Source: PGYR01 sp046290495 (lineage in GTDB: Bacteria; Bacteroidota; Ignavibacteria; Kapaibacteriales; UBA2268). From it: DNA of 64,000 nt. Shown piece by piece: positions 34,330-42,955 of this stretch (position 1 is the stretch's first letter; each line of letters starts with the position of its first letter). Position numbers and translations under genes: made by a program. The notes under the pieces are model-generated. The model searched no databases and had not been told where the DNA came from. It worked only from the letters and a program-made list of their open reading frames with translations. Location: NCBI GenBank assembly GCA_046290495.1, contig JBKAGT010000006.1, positions 124,001-188,000 on the forward strand, read 5' to 3'.

Positions 34330-36516
34330 TTAGTGTAAGAATAATAATTCACGATATTTAGGCAATGGCCAACTTCTGTCGTCAACAATTAATTCTAACG
34401 CATCTGCTTCTACTCTAATTTTATCGAATAGTGGCTTTACTTTATCAGCATACATAACGCCACGTTCTCTGAGTGAGTCTAATTCTTCTGTCTCTACTCT
34501 TACTTTGTGTAAGTCTGCTAAGTATGTATTCAAATTTCTTAATCTTGTAGAAATTTCTTTGATTGATTCTTTTTGAACTTCAGATTCTTCTTCCAATCCT
34601 ATCTTTATCAATCCTTTTACATTATCAATTAGTTTGTTCTGATGCTGAACACATGCCGGAATGATATGCGCTTTCGAAATTTCTTCTACTAATCTAGCTT
34701 CAATATCAAGCTTAGCACAATACTCTTCCATTGCAACATTGTATCTAGATTTCAACTCATTTTCAGTGAATACACTATGTCTTTCGAATAATGAAATAGT
34801 TTCTTCACTTATATATTCGTCATAAGCATCTGGAGTTGTTTTAATGTGCTTAAGTCCTCTGCTCTCAGCTTCCACTATCCAATCAGGGCTGTAGTTATTG
34901 CCATTGAATATAACATTCTGAGACTCGTTCAACACTTTACGCAATACTGCTTTTATAGCATCATTTATTTCATCGTGATTAGATTTCTCTTCCTCTACCA
35001 TGTTCTTGAACTCTACTAACTGATCTGCAACTATTGTGTTGAGTACAGTCATTGGGTTCGATACGTTCACACTACTACCAACAGCTCGGAACTCGAACCT
35101 ATTGTCAGTGAATGGGAATGGAGAAGTTCTGTTTCTATCAGTTTCGTCTCTTTCTATATTTGCTATTTTTTCCAAATTCAAATCAATTACAGACTTGTCG
35201 TTATTATCATAACCTTTTTCGTTTAAGAAAGCACTTAGCACTTTCTCCATATTATCACCAGTGAAAACTGAGATAATAGCAGGTGGTGCTTCGTTTGCTC
35301 CTAATCTGTAATCGTTACCTGCGTTCGAAATACTAGCTCTTAGCAATCCTGCATGCTTATGAATAGCAGCAATTACATTGATAAAGAAAGTCAGGAAGCT
35401 CAAATCTTCCATTGGGTTTTTACTTGGAGAAAGCAAGTTTTTGCCTTCGTCTGTAGCTAATGACCAGTTATTATGCTTACCTGATCCGTTCAACCCCGCA
35501 AAAGGCTTCTCATGAAGCATTGCTCTTAGATTGTGTCTTTTGGCAACTATGTCAATTATCGACATTAGTAGTTGGTTATGGTCAGCAGCTCTGTTAGCTG
35601 TTTCAAAATTCGGTGCACACTCGAATTGATTTGGTGCAACTTCATTATGTCTGGTTGTAATTGGGATACCTAACTTCAAGCAATCATTTTCAAAATCATG
35701 CATAAAGTCATACACCCTTTCTGGGATTTGTGCAAAGTAGTGGTCGTCTAATTGCTGACCTCGAGCAGACGCATTTCCAAATAGTGTTCTACCACATAAT
35801 AATAAATCTGGTCTTGCATTATATAGTGCTTCATCTACGATGAAGTATTCTTGCTCCCATCCGAGAGTAGGAATTATCCTATTTACATTTGGATTGAAGT
35901 AACGAACTACATCGAGTGCAGCATTTTCAATTGCGTGGATAGATTTTAGAAGTGGAGTTTTCAAATCTAACGAATCACCTTCGTATGAGATGAAAATAGC
36001 AGGAATACATAATGTTTTTCCGTGCTTTGCTTCTATTATGAACGCGTGAGAACTTGGATCCCACACTGTATAACCCCTTGCTCTGTGAGTTTCTCTCAGT
36101 CCGCCAGTAGGGAAACTAGAACCATCTGGTTCTTGCTTGATTAGCTCCTTACCGCTGAATGCTTCAATCGGATTTCCGTGTTTATCTAATTTGAAGAAAG
36201 AGTCGTGTTTCTCGGCAGTTCTACCAGTTAGTGGTTGGAACCAGTGCGTATAGTGAGTAGCGCCATGGTCCAATGCCCAGTTACGCATACCTACAGCTAC
36301 AAAATCTGCAGTTTTGGCATCTATTTTTTTACCATCTTCTATAGCAGCAGTCAGCCCTTCGTAGGCCTCTTTCATTAGATATTTTTTTATTGCTTCGTCG
36401 TTGAAAACTAAGCGAGAGTAATACTCTGAGATTGGTTTATCTTTTACATTACCTGTGAATCTTTTGTCTTGCTTATTAGGATTTATATTAAGCAAGCTTT
36501 CACTTCTTATTGACAT
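34330..36516 (-). CDS. glnN: type III glutamine synthetase
   Basis: A 728-residue cytoplasmic enzyme making glutamine from glutamate, ammonia and ATP. The length (over 700 residues, against ~450 for GSI) and sequence are of GSIII, common in Bacteroidota. Recognisable blocks are the N-terminal GMRNWALDHGATHYTHWFQPLTG, PTGGLRETHRARGYTVWDPSS, QEYFIVDEALYNARPDLL, TTRHNEVAPNQFECAPNFETAN (substrate-binding), FAGLNGSGKHNNWSL and RTSPFPFTDNRFEFRAVGSS. The C-terminal ~170 residues are helical as in the family. It has its own promoter-like element and terminator, so is probably a single-gene unit; no PII or ammonium transporter gene is adjacent. Confidence 0.97.
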   Translation of the reverse strand: MSIRSESLLNINPNKQDKRFTGNVKDKPISEYYSRLVFNDEAIKKYLMKEAYEGLTAAIEDGKKIDAKTADFVAVGMRNWALDHGATHYTHWFQPLTGRTAEKHDSFFKLDKHGNPIEAFSGKELIKQEPDGSSFPTGGLRETHRARGYTVWDPSSHAFIIEAKHGKTLCIPAIFISYEGDSLDLKTPLLKSIHAIENAALDVVRYFNPNVNRIIPTLGWEQEYFIVDEALYNARPDLLLCGRTLFGNASARGQQLDDHYFAQIPERVYDFMHDFENDCLKLGIPITTRHNEVAPNQFECAPNFETANRAADHNQLLMSIIDIVAKRHNLRAMLHEKPFAGLNGSGKHNNWSLATDEGKNLLSPSKNPMEDLSFLTFFINVIAAIHKHAGLLRASISNAGNDYRLGANEAPPAIISVFTGDNMEKVLSAFLNEKGYDNNDKSVIDLNLEKIANIERDETDRNRTSPFPFTDNRFEFRAVGSSVNVSNPMTVLNTIVADQLVEFKNMVEEEKSNHDEINDAIKAVLRKVLNESQNVIFNGNNYSPDWIVEAESRGLKHIKTTPDAYDEYISEETISLFERHSVFTENELKSRYNVAMEEYCAKLDIEARLVEEISKAHIIPACVQHQNKLIDNVKGLIKIGLEEESEVQKESIKEISTRLRNLNTYLADLHKVRVETEELDSLRERGVMYADKVKPLFDKIRVEADALELIVDDRSWPLPKYRELLFLH

Positions 36517-36558
36517 GAGTTCTAAACCTTATCTGGGGATTTGTTTATAAATATTATA

Positions 36559-36588
36559 CAAAAATACTATATAGCTATAATAATCAAA
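36559..36588 (-). promoter_or_regulatory. Bacteroidota-type promoter for glnN
   Basis: On the minus strand TTTG (36585-36588), 18 bases, then TATTTTTG (36559-36566), 42 bases before the glnN ATG. Both elements fit the consensus. Confidence 0.55.
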
Positions 36589-36657
36589 AGAAATAGATAT
36601 AACAAATTGTATTTTATGTTATAAACATTTTGTGGATAAGTGTGGGAGTTATTCTTT

Positions 36658-36682
36658 GGTCATAAAGCTTGTCGAAATGACG
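36658..36682. repeat. intergenic REP-like palindrome
   Basis: GGTCATAAAGCTTGTCGAAATGACG: outer arms GTCAT/ATGAC enclose AAGCTTGTCGAAA. The core GCTTGTCGAAA is shared with the element inside the T9SS gene at 11877-11932. It lies in the gap between glnN and the TonB-like pair. Confidence 0.6.
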
Positions 36683-36690
36683 TGGGTTAT

Positions 36691-37176
36691 TTATTCTTCG
36701 AGTTTGAATAAAACCGGGATTGAAATCGAAACGGATATCGGTTTTCCGTTTTGTATTGGTATTGTCCATTTGTTTAAAGAGTTTATAACTCTTAATGCTT
36801 CTACATCAATTTGTTTAATTCCTGAACTAATTAAGATATTTGATTCAGCCAAATTCCCAGTTGAATCTATAAGTACTTTAACAACTGTTCTGTACTTCGT
36901 ATCTTTTAATAAACAGCTTTTAACTTTAGAAAGATCTAACTCTTCTGCAATGTCTTCGAATATTTTCCCTTCATAAGGAAACCCATTATCTAACATGTCG
37001 AAACCAAAACTACAATCTGATGGATCAGGCACAATGAATTCTTCATTCTTTGCCTCAGCAAGAAGGCTGTCAACATTTATCTTGACAGAAGAGTACGTAT
37101 TGGAATAGAATGACAACAAAGCTGCTAGCACTAAAGCTATCTTTATGAATGGTTGATATAGTTTATATAAATTCAT
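36691..37176 (-). CDS. small exported protein with TonB C-terminal-like domain (copy 2)
   Basis: A 161-residue protein. The start is taken as the ATG at 37176 (MNLYKLYQPFIKIALVLAAL), which directly follows the upstream gene's stop and matches the start of its paralogue. A signal peptide or membrane anchor (IKIALVLAALLSFYSNTYS) is followed by ~40 linker residues and a TonB-C-like domain (~75-161): YRTVVKVLIDSTGNLAESNIL, VEALRVINSLNKWTIPIQNGK, ISIPVLF. It is a tandem duplicate of the preceding gene. Such stand-alone domains occur widely in Bacteroidota as periplasmic proteins; no partner receptor is adjacent. Confidence 0.78.
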   Translation of the reverse strand: MNLYKLYQPFIKIALVLAALLSFYSNTYSSVKINVDSLLAEAKNEEFIVPDPSDCSFGFDMLDNGFPYEGKIFEDIAEELDLSKVKSCLLKDTKYRTVVKVLIDSTGNLAESNILISSGIKQIDVEALRVINSLNKWTIPIQNGKPISVSISIPVLFKLEE

Positions 37177-37177
37177 T

Positions 37178-37738
37178 TTAATTTGTATTGTCAGTTGATG
37201 AGTAATCAAATATTATAGTAATTGGGACAAATTCAGCAATTGTGTCATTAGTCACATTAGCCGCAGGTTTCCAATTTTTTAATGTCTTAGTAACTCTCAA
37301 TGCTTCATTATCTAGTATATTTAAACCACTACTTCTATAAATATAACACATTTCTGGAATTTGTTTCCCATTTTCATCAATTTGTATTATCACTACAGCT
37401 TTATATTCTTTGTTTTCAAACCCTTTTGGTAATTTAGGATATATTAATTCTTTTTCTATGTCTTTCTCTAAATTACCATCGTAAGTTATAGGTATTCTTT
37501 CTACATTTTGACAATTAGATGGAGGTGGAGATTCAACATTATTGATTTCTTTCTCATCTGAGCTTATAATATTCATCTCGAATCTTGAATCTATTTCGTG
37601 TAAACTATCATTGAACTCAACTTCCAAACTATCAAAGTGAAACTCTTCATCAGAATAAACAGCGAGATATGATGACAGAAATGCTATTGATACAATAGCA
37701 GATTTTATAATTGATTTATATGGTAAGTGTAAATTCAT
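37178..37738 (-). CDS. small exported protein with TonB C-terminal-like domain (copy 1)
   Basis: A 186-residue protein, start taken as the ATG at 37738 (MNLHLPYKSIIKSAIVSIAF), similar to the start of the next gene's product. After a hydrophobic signal or anchor come ~70 polar residues and a TonB-C-like domain: YKAVVIIQIDENGKQIPEMCYIY, NEALRVTKTLKNWKPAANVTND, FVPITIIFDY. It lacks the proline-rich span and cytoplasmic N-terminus of a true TonB. The gene follows the 98-residue unknown with a one-base gap and precedes its paralogue with a one-base gap, so four genes (38963 down to 36691) are tightly packed. Confidence 0.78.
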   Translation of the reverse strand: MNLHLPYKSIIKSAIVSIAFLSSYLAVYSDEEFHFDSLEVEFNDSLHEIDSRFEMNIISSDEKEINNVESPPPSNCQNVERIPITYDGNLEKDIEKELIYPKLPKGFENKEYKAVVIIQIDENGKQIPEMCYIYRSSGLNILDNEALRVTKTLKNWKPAANVTNDTIAEFVPITIIFDYSSTDNTN

Positions 37739-37739
37739 C

Positions 37740-38036
37740 TCAAGTGATATTTTTATCAAATTCCTTAGCTAACTGTAAATATTCATCGGACCATCCATTT
37801 GACATAGAAAGCTCTTGGAAGGTAGATGTAGGTGCAAAATGAATACTGAATTTCTCGAGTTTACTTAAATCTCCATTTATAAGGGCTTCTAAGTCACTCC
37901 TAATATCATATTTTAGTTCATCAGGTGAGTCATAACCAGCCCAAATAACATCAGTTTCACTTGTGATTTTAGAGTCAATAATTTTTATTATTTCTATAAC
38001 CCTTTTTAAATTTCTATTTCCAATTTTATACTTCAA
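37740..38036 (-). CDS. small cytoplasmic protein of unknown function, TTG start right after the upstream stop
   Basis: A 98-residue soluble protein with no signal, opening KYKIGNRNLKRVIEIIKIID and containing DVIWAGYDSPDELKYDI and HFAPTSTFQELSMSNGWSDEYLQLAKEFD, which reads as a genuine conserved protein. There is no ATG near the start. The only start is TTG at 38034-38036, and the codon before it is the TAA of the upstream gene in the same frame. Translation may rely on termination-reinitiation, or the stop may be read through. Function unknown. Confidence 0.7.
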   Translation of the reverse strand: MKYKIGNRNLKRVIEIIKIIDSKITSETDVIWAGYDSPDELKYDIRSDLEALINGDLSKLEKFSIHFAPTSTFQELSMSNGWSDEYLQLAKEFDKNIT

Positions 38037-38963
38037 TTACAGTTTTTCTTTAAATCCTTTAAGAAGTTTTCTGGCTTTCTCTTCTGTATATTCATCAGAA
38101 TAATAAAGAGAATACATCTGTTCTATTATTCCTATTAAGTCTTCTCTTTCAGTTAATCTTGCTATTTTATTATAAATGAATAATTCTTGCCAAGCATTTT
38201 CTATTTCTTTTTCAGTTATTCTTGCAATAAGGAAATCAATAATTTCAGTATCTTTAGGCTCTTCAATTAAATTAATTAATAACATATCTAAATTAGTCAA
38301 ATCATAAGTTGATAAAAATGCCTCTCTTAGCTTTCCCCTTTGTATATCATCTATTTCAAACATTCTAGTAGATTCTAGCTTGATTTGATTAGGATATGGA
38401 AGTCCAGCAGTCTTAGTATGTGAAAGTTCAATTACTCCTTCAAATCTAGTAACTGGGTTCAGTGCACATTTTACTAGCCAATCTATTGTTTGTTTTTTCC
38501 TTTCTTCTTCATTTTCCAATTTCAAAATACTTTGCATTTCATGTATTCTCAACTTATAAACTAAGAAAGCTGATGAGCCCATCGGTTTTGAACCATACGA
38601 CTTTGCATGAGTATAATATCCAGTATAATTTCTATTTAAGAAAGCAAGAACAGTTTCTCCTTTACTATATTTGGCTGGTTCGGGGCAAATTATATCTGTT
38701 GAAAAATGAACCTTAATCGTATCATTATTAATTGCTCCTTGGAGTTTATCTTTTATTACTAAAACCGCAAAAGTAACATCCCTATTATTATCTGACTTTT
38801 CAGATATAATATCAATTACATCAGCATAGACAATAAATTCTGCTTCCATTACTAACTTTCGTAATGGTTGTGGCGAAATAGGTAAAGCGAATGTGTTAAG
38901 TGTAAACGCAATAAAAAAAGCTGTAATTAAAATTGAAAATTGGTATGTTATTGTTGCTCTCAT
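38037..38963 (-). CDS. exported protein of unknown function
   Basis: A 308-residue protein with a signal peptide (YQFSILITAFFIAFTLNTFA). Residues ~30-135 look like a small beta domain (EFIVYADVIDIISEKSDNNRDVTFAVLVIKDKLQG, DTIKVHFSTDIICPEPAKYSKGETVLAFLN), a pattern seen in secreted proteins that start with a metalloprotease-inhibitor-like or OB-like fold. The remaining part is alpha-helical and ends in a basic EKARKLLKGFKEKL. It is first in a tightly packed four-gene run. I do not recognise a family. Confidence 0.72.
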   Translation of the reverse strand: MRATITYQFSILITAFFIAFTLNTFALPISPQPLRKLVMEAEFIVYADVIDIISEKSDNNRDVTFAVLVIKDKLQGAINNDTIKVHFSTDIICPEPAKYSKGETVLAFLNRNYTGYYTHAKSYGSKPMGSSAFLVYKLRIHEMQSILKLENEEERKKQTIDWLVKCALNPVTRFEGVIELSHTKTAGLPYPNQIKLESTRMFEIDDIQRGKLREAFLSTYDLTNLDMLLINLIEEPKDTEIIDFLIARITEKEIENAWQELFIYNKIARLTEREDLIGIIEQMYSLYYSDEYTEEKARKLLKGFKEKL

Positions 38964-38994
38964 ATTTTAAAATATGAAAAACTAACAATAATAC

Positions 38995-39474
38995 CTAACC
39001 CCTTACCCATTTCAATCGCAAGCCAGCAGTTTTGTCTTCCAGTGGTTCTAAGGTGAGGGTGTCGCCAATGAAGCCGAAACGTCTATTTACTTTCTTGTCC
39101 CACTCGCCTGGGTTGGAGTGTGATATTCGCTCGTGTGTTACAACGCTGTCTTCGTTGTTAATCGTGTATTTGGCGAAATAGACATAGGAATTAGTCAGGT
39201 GTTTTAGTGCTTCTAATGGGATTGTGTCGTCAAAGTCTGGGAATCGCAAATCCGTTTTTTCGTAGTCTTTCGTCATTAGGTGGAGCGACATGTTTTCCGT
39301 GTCATCATAGAGTATATATCCTTGCATACCACCATTCCAAACTTCCCAATCGCCAGTTTCTTCGTTGTAGTTTTCCATTACTACTAATGTCCATAGGCCA
39401 GTTAATTTGTTGTCGTTGGTGCAGCTGGAAAGTAATAACAATAGATTAATAACAATGAATACGATTCTTTTCAT
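38995..39474 (-). CDS. lipocalin-like lipoprotein
   Basis: A 159-residue lipoprotein (RIVFIVINLLLLLSSC, Cys at residue 18). The mature part starts KLTGLWTLVVMENYNEETGDW, the usual GxW opening of lipocalin-like beta barrels, with further strands MQGYILYDDTENMSLHLM and GDTLTLEPLEDKTAGLRLKWVRG at the end. Bacterial lipocalin-like domains of this kind are small ligand-binding or unknown-function barrels. It lies 17 bases after gmk on the same strand and may be co-transcribed with thrS-gmk. Confidence 0.75.
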   Translation of the reverse strand: MKRIVFIVINLLLLLSSCTNDNKLTGLWTLVVMENYNEETGDWEVWNGGMQGYILYDDTENMSLHLMTKDYEKTDLRFPDFDDTIPLEALKHLTNSYVYFAKYTINNEDSVVTHERISHSNPGEWDKKVNRRFGFIGDTLTLEPLEDKTAGLRLKWVRG

Positions 39475-39491
39475 TTGTTCGAATTCCTATA

Positions 39492-40055
39492 TCAACTCAA
39501 GTTAGTCTTTAGCACATTTTCCAGATCTTCAAATGCTTTGTTCAAGTCATCATTGAGTATAGTGTGGTCGAACTTGTCCTTGTATTCTAACTCTTCCTTT
39601 GCTCTTTCTAGTCTTACTTTGAGTTGCTCTTCGGTTTCTGTGCTTCGTTTTTCTAATCTACGCTTTAGCTCTTCGTAGCTTGGAGGGTAAATGAAAATCA
39701 AAAGAGTATCATTAGGGAAGCTCTTTTTTAATGAAATGCCACCCTTCACATCTACGTCGAATAAGATAGAATTGCCCGAATTCAGATGTTTTTTAATCTC
39801 TGATTTCAGTGTTCCATAGTAATTGCCAAATAGCTGTTCGTATTCTGCAAACTCGCCTTCAGCAATCTTATTTTCGAACTCTTCCTTGCTTAGGAAATAA
39901 TAATCTTTTCCTTCTTGTTCACCTGCTCGTTTAGTTCTTGTGGTACACGATACCGAGAATCTAACCTCAGGATATAGCTGCATTAGGTGATTAGCCAACG
40001 TAGATTTGCCACCACCACTAGGTGATGAAAGAACTATTAGTTTCTTTTGAAACAT
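39492..40055 (-). CDS. gmk: guanylate kinase
   Basis: A 187-residue cytoplasmic enzyme phosphorylating GMP to GDP with ATP. The P-loop is SSPSGGGKST (residues ~9-18). The GMP-binding region contains SVSCTTRTKRAGEQEGKDYYFLS and EFAEYEQLFGNYYGTLKSEI, with the conserved Tyr and Glu residues, and DVDVKGG carries the catalytic region. The lid and C-terminal helix (RRLEKRSTETEEQLKVRLERA) are complete and length is normal. It starts 2 bases after the thrS stop, so the two genes are in one transcript. Confidence 0.97.
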   Translation of the reverse strand: MFQKKLIVLSSPSGGGKSTLANHLMQLYPEVRFSVSCTTRTKRAGEQEGKDYYFLSKEEFENKIAEGEFAEYEQLFGNYYGTLKSEIKKHLNSGNSILFDVDVKGGISLKKSFPNDTLLIFIYPPSYEELKRRLEKRSTETEEQLKVRLERAKEELEYKDKFDHTILNDDLNKAFEDLENVLKTNLS

Positions 40056-40057
40056 TA

Positions 40058-41992
40058 CTAAACTTCCTTTTCCCCTTGTGGTACATTTAGTTTTTCGAAT
40101 AGCTCCATAACTTCAGTTATTGTGCTAGACCCGATGTCGCCTTTAGTGTGTTGGCGGATAGATACTGTCTCGCTCTCTTGCTCGCGATCACCTATTATCA
40201 CCGCATAAGGGATCTTGGCTTGTTCCGATTCGGCTATCTTTCTTCCTACACCTTCGGAGCGATTATCAAACTTTACTCTAATACCTTCAGCTTTGAGTGA
40301 TTTTACAATCTTTTCAGCAAATTCATTTTGTCTATCTGTAATTGGCAAAACACTAACTTGCACAGGGGCAATCCAGAATGGGAAATTACCAGCATAGTGC
40401 TCAATTAAGATTGAGATAAATCTTTCCATAGAGCCAAAAGGAGCACGGTGAATAATCACAGGTCTGTGAGGTGCATTGTCCGAGCCAGTGTATTCTAGCT
40501 CAAATCTTTCTGGCATTACATAGTCAACTTGAACAGTACCAAGTTGCCATTTTCTACCTAGTGCATCGCGAACAATAAAGTCAATTTTTGGTCCGTAGAA
40601 TGATGCTTCACCTTCACCAATAAAGTAGTCAAGGTTTAGCTCATCAGCTACTTCTTTCACAGCTTTTTCAGATTTGATCCAACCTTCTTCATCACCAGCA
40701 TATTTGTCTGATTCGTCATCACGGAAAGACAAACGAGTTGTAACTTCCATATCGAATGTTTCGAACACAAGCTGAGTTAACTCAATACAGTTGATAAGCT
40801 CATCTTTCAGCTGATCTTCTGTACAGTAAATATGTGCATCATCTTGAGTGAAGCCACGAACACGTGATAGTCCGTTGAGCTCACCTGATTGCTCGTAGCG
40901 ATATACTGTACCAAATTCAGCTAATCTTACTGGCAAGTCACGATAAGAACGTGGCTCTGAGCTGTAAATTTGGTGGTGGTGTGGACAGTTCATCGGCTTA
41001 AGCATATACTCTTCATCTTCAACTTCCATAGGGGCATATTGTGACTCCTTGTAATATGGATAGTGACCAGAAGTTCTATAGAGGTCTAAGTTACCAATGT
41101 GAGGTGTGATTACCTCTTGATATCCACGAGCTAATAGCTCTTCTTTGATAAAACTTTCTAATTTTCTTCTTAGCACAGTTCCATTAGGTAACCAAACTGG
41201 AAGGCCTTTACCTACCTTTTGACCAATCATATAGATACCTAATTCTGGACCTAATTTTTTGTGGTCACGTCTTTGTGCTTCAGCTCTCATTTCCAAGAAT
41301 TCATCTAGCATAGATGCTTTAGGGAAAGTGATACCATATACCCTAGTCAAAGTAGGGTTATCGCTGTCGCCTCTCCAGTATGCAGAAGCTAGTGATAATA
41401 GTTTGATTGCCTTGATGGCGCCAGTGTTAGGTATGTGACCACCACGACATAGGTCTTTGAAGTTACCTTGAGTACAGAATGTGATTTCTTGTCCTTTTAG
41501 TCCTTCGAGCAAGTCTAACTTATAGTCGTTACCTTTTTCTTTGTAAAACTCGTAGGCCTCTTCCCAAGTTGCTTCAGACATCACATAGTCTGACTTTTTC
41601 TTAGCCAATTCCTTCATCTTGCTTTCTATTTTTGGGAAGTCATCCGATGATAAAGATTGCCCTTCAGGCATATCTATGTCATAATAAAAGCCACTCTCAA
41701 TAGATGGGCCAATCCCGAATTTCACGCCAGGGAATAGCTCTTGCAATGCTTCAGCAAGCAAGTGAGCTGATGAGTGCCAAAAGAAATCTTTTCCCTCGTC
41801 ATCGTTGAATGTTACAAACTTTACGGTGCTGTCCTCTGTTATTGGGCTGTGTAGCTCATATTTTTTCTCACCATTGAGTATTATTCCTAATGCGTTGCGA
41901 GCCAATCCGTGTGATATAGACATAGCTATATCATAACCACTTACACCTTGTTCAAATTCTTTTACGTTGCCGTCTGGGAATGTAATTTTCAT
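40058..41992 (-). CDS. thrS: threonine-tRNA ligase
   Basis: A 644-residue class II aminoacyl-tRNA synthetase charging tRNA-Thr. An N-terminal TGS domain (1-61) is followed by the editing domain with its metal-binding HSSAHLLAEAL (~73-83). The catalytic core has MKPMNCPHHHQIY with the zinc cysteine, VRLAEFGTVYRYEQSGELNGLSRVRGFTQDDAHIY (motif 2 and zinc histidine region), and motif 3 RPVIIHRAPFGSMERFI. The anticodon-binding domain covers ~545-644. No T-box-like leader is evident; a Bacteroidota -7 element lies at 42031-42038. Unlike many bacteria, infC does not follow; gmk does. Confidence 0.98.
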   Translation of the reverse strand: MKITFPDGNVKEFEQGVSGYDIAMSISHGLARNALGIILNGEKKYELHSPITEDSTVKFVTFNDDEGKDFFWHSSAHLLAEALQELFPGVKFGIGPSIESGFYYDIDMPEGQSLSSDDFPKIESKMKELAKKKSDYVMSEATWEEAYEFYKEKGNDYKLDLLEGLKGQEITFCTQGNFKDLCRGGHIPNTGAIKAIKLLSLASAYWRGDSDNPTLTRVYGITFPKASMLDEFLEMRAEAQRRDHKKLGPELGIYMIGQKVGKGLPVWLPNGTVLRRKLESFIKEELLARGYQEVITPHIGNLDLYRTSGHYPYYKESQYAPMEVEDEEYMLKPMNCPHHHQIYSSEPRSYRDLPVRLAEFGTVYRYEQSGELNGLSRVRGFTQDDAHIYCTEDQLKDELINCIELTQLVFETFDMEVTTRLSFRDDESDKYAGDEEGWIKSEKAVKEVADELNLDYFIGEGEASFYGPKIDFIVRDALGRKWQLGTVQVDYVMPERFELEYTGSDNAPHRPVIIHRAPFGSMERFISILIEHYAGNFPFWIAPVQVSVLPITDRQNEFAEKIVKSLKAEGIRVKFDNRSEGVGRKIAESEQAKIPYAVIIGDREQESETVSIRQHTKGDIGSSTITEVMELFEKLNVPQGEKEV

Positions 41993-42030
41993 CTTAATGT
42001 TTTTCAGTATTTTAGTATAAAATTAGACTA

Positions 42031-42038
42031 CAAATATA
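42031..42038 (-). promoter_or_regulatory. -7 element for thrS
   Basis: On the minus strand TATATTTG, an exact match to TAnnTTTG, 38 bases before the thrS ATG. The -33 element is not clear. Confidence 0.45.
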
Positions 42039-42089
42039 AGAACAAAAAGCTAAAAAGTTATAATAATGTGTAAGTGTCTAATAATTCAT

Positions 42090-42097
42090 TATTTTTG
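42090..42097 (+). promoter_or_regulatory. -7 element for the tandem outer-membrane protein genes
   Basis: TATTTTTG, exact match to TAnnTTTG, 34 bases before the ATG at 42132 and divergent from the thrS element. Confidence 0.45.
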
Positions 42098-42131
42098 TAC
42101 AAATAATAAAAAACACTAACGGAGAATGATA

Positions 42132-42911
42132 ATGAAAAAAATATTGATATTGATTGCTGTTCTTATGGCACCACTATTTATGGTAGCGCAAGACGATGAG
42201 ATTGATGAGCTTCCATTCGACAATGAACCACTTCGTGATGAGGGAAGAGCTTACTTCGTATTAGCTGGTGGTCTAACATTCGATTGGCTTATGATAGATG
42301 AGGACCAATTAAGTCAGTTCACTTCTATTGCTCCTGAAGAATTACAACTTTCTGGCCCAATACAACTAATTGGTGGTCAGGGTGTTACTGGTATTCCTTG
42401 GGTAAAAAATCTGAGAGTAGGAGTATTTGGTTATGGTGGAAGTATAGAGTCTGAAGTTTTAGAGACTCCTGGTACTGATTTGCAATTCAACGAACCAATA
42501 ACCATTGGTACGCAAACAAATCTAACAGCTAGTATGTTTGGTTTCTCTCTTCACTATGGTTATGTGCCATTCGAACACTTTGCTATTCTTGGTGGAGTAA
42601 ATGCAGGTTGGGGTGATGTTACATTCGAAACTTATAGAGGAAACATAACTAATGAAAGACCTATGGCAAATGTAAGTAGTGAGACTCAGAGATATGAGAA
42701 GAACTTCTTCTTTGCGATGCCAAACATTCAGTTCGAATATGCTCTAGCAAACTTTATTATTCTAAGAGCAGATGCTTCTTATAATCTTACTTTTGCTCAG
42801 GATGAAAAATGGACTTATAATACCTTAGGTGAAAGTAGTATAGTACCCGATTTTGACTTATCTGGTTTAAAAGTTGGATTTGGAGTGATGATAGGTTTAG
42901 TTAATTTTTAA
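42132..42911 (+). CDS. outer-membrane beta-barrel protein, tandem copy 1
   Basis: A 259-residue exported protein. The start is placed at 42132 because GGAG at 42121-42124 is correctly spaced from it but only one base from the ATG at 42126. The signal peptide is ILILIAVLMAPLFMVAQ. After an acidic stretch DDEIDELPFDNEPLRDEGR come beta strands (YFVLAGGLTFDWLMI, RVGVFGYGGSIESEV, FGFSLHYGYVPFEHFAILGGVNAGWG) and a closing GLKVGFGVMIGLVNF with C-terminal Phe, typical of small outer-membrane barrels. The next gene encodes a near copy. Function unknown. Confidence 0.82.
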   Translation: MKKILILIAVLMAPLFMVAQDDEIDELPFDNEPLRDEGRAYFVLAGGLTFDWLMIDEDQLSQFTSIAPEELQLSGPIQLIGGQGVTGIPWVKNLRVGVFGYGGSIESEVLETPGTDLQFNEPITIGTQTNLTASMFGFSLHYGYVPFEHFAILGGVNAGWGDVTFETYRGNITNERPMANVSSETQRYEKNFFFAMPNIQFEYALANFIILRADASYNLTFAQDEKWTYNTLGESSIVPDFDLSGLKVGFGVMIGLVNF

Positions 42912-42955
42912 TTTGGAATTAAAAATTAAATCTTTAACATGAAAAGAGGACATTT

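Noticed and set aside
36631..36639. Exact DnaA-box sequence (TGTGGATAA)
   Set aside because: Only one box, with no cluster, no dnaA/dnaN neighbours and no AT-rich unwinding pattern beyond background; not evidence of an origin.
41993..42060. T-box-like leader for thrS
   Set aside because: Too short, no specifier-loop or antiterminator features, and a promoter-like element only 38 bases from the start; no riboswitch supported.
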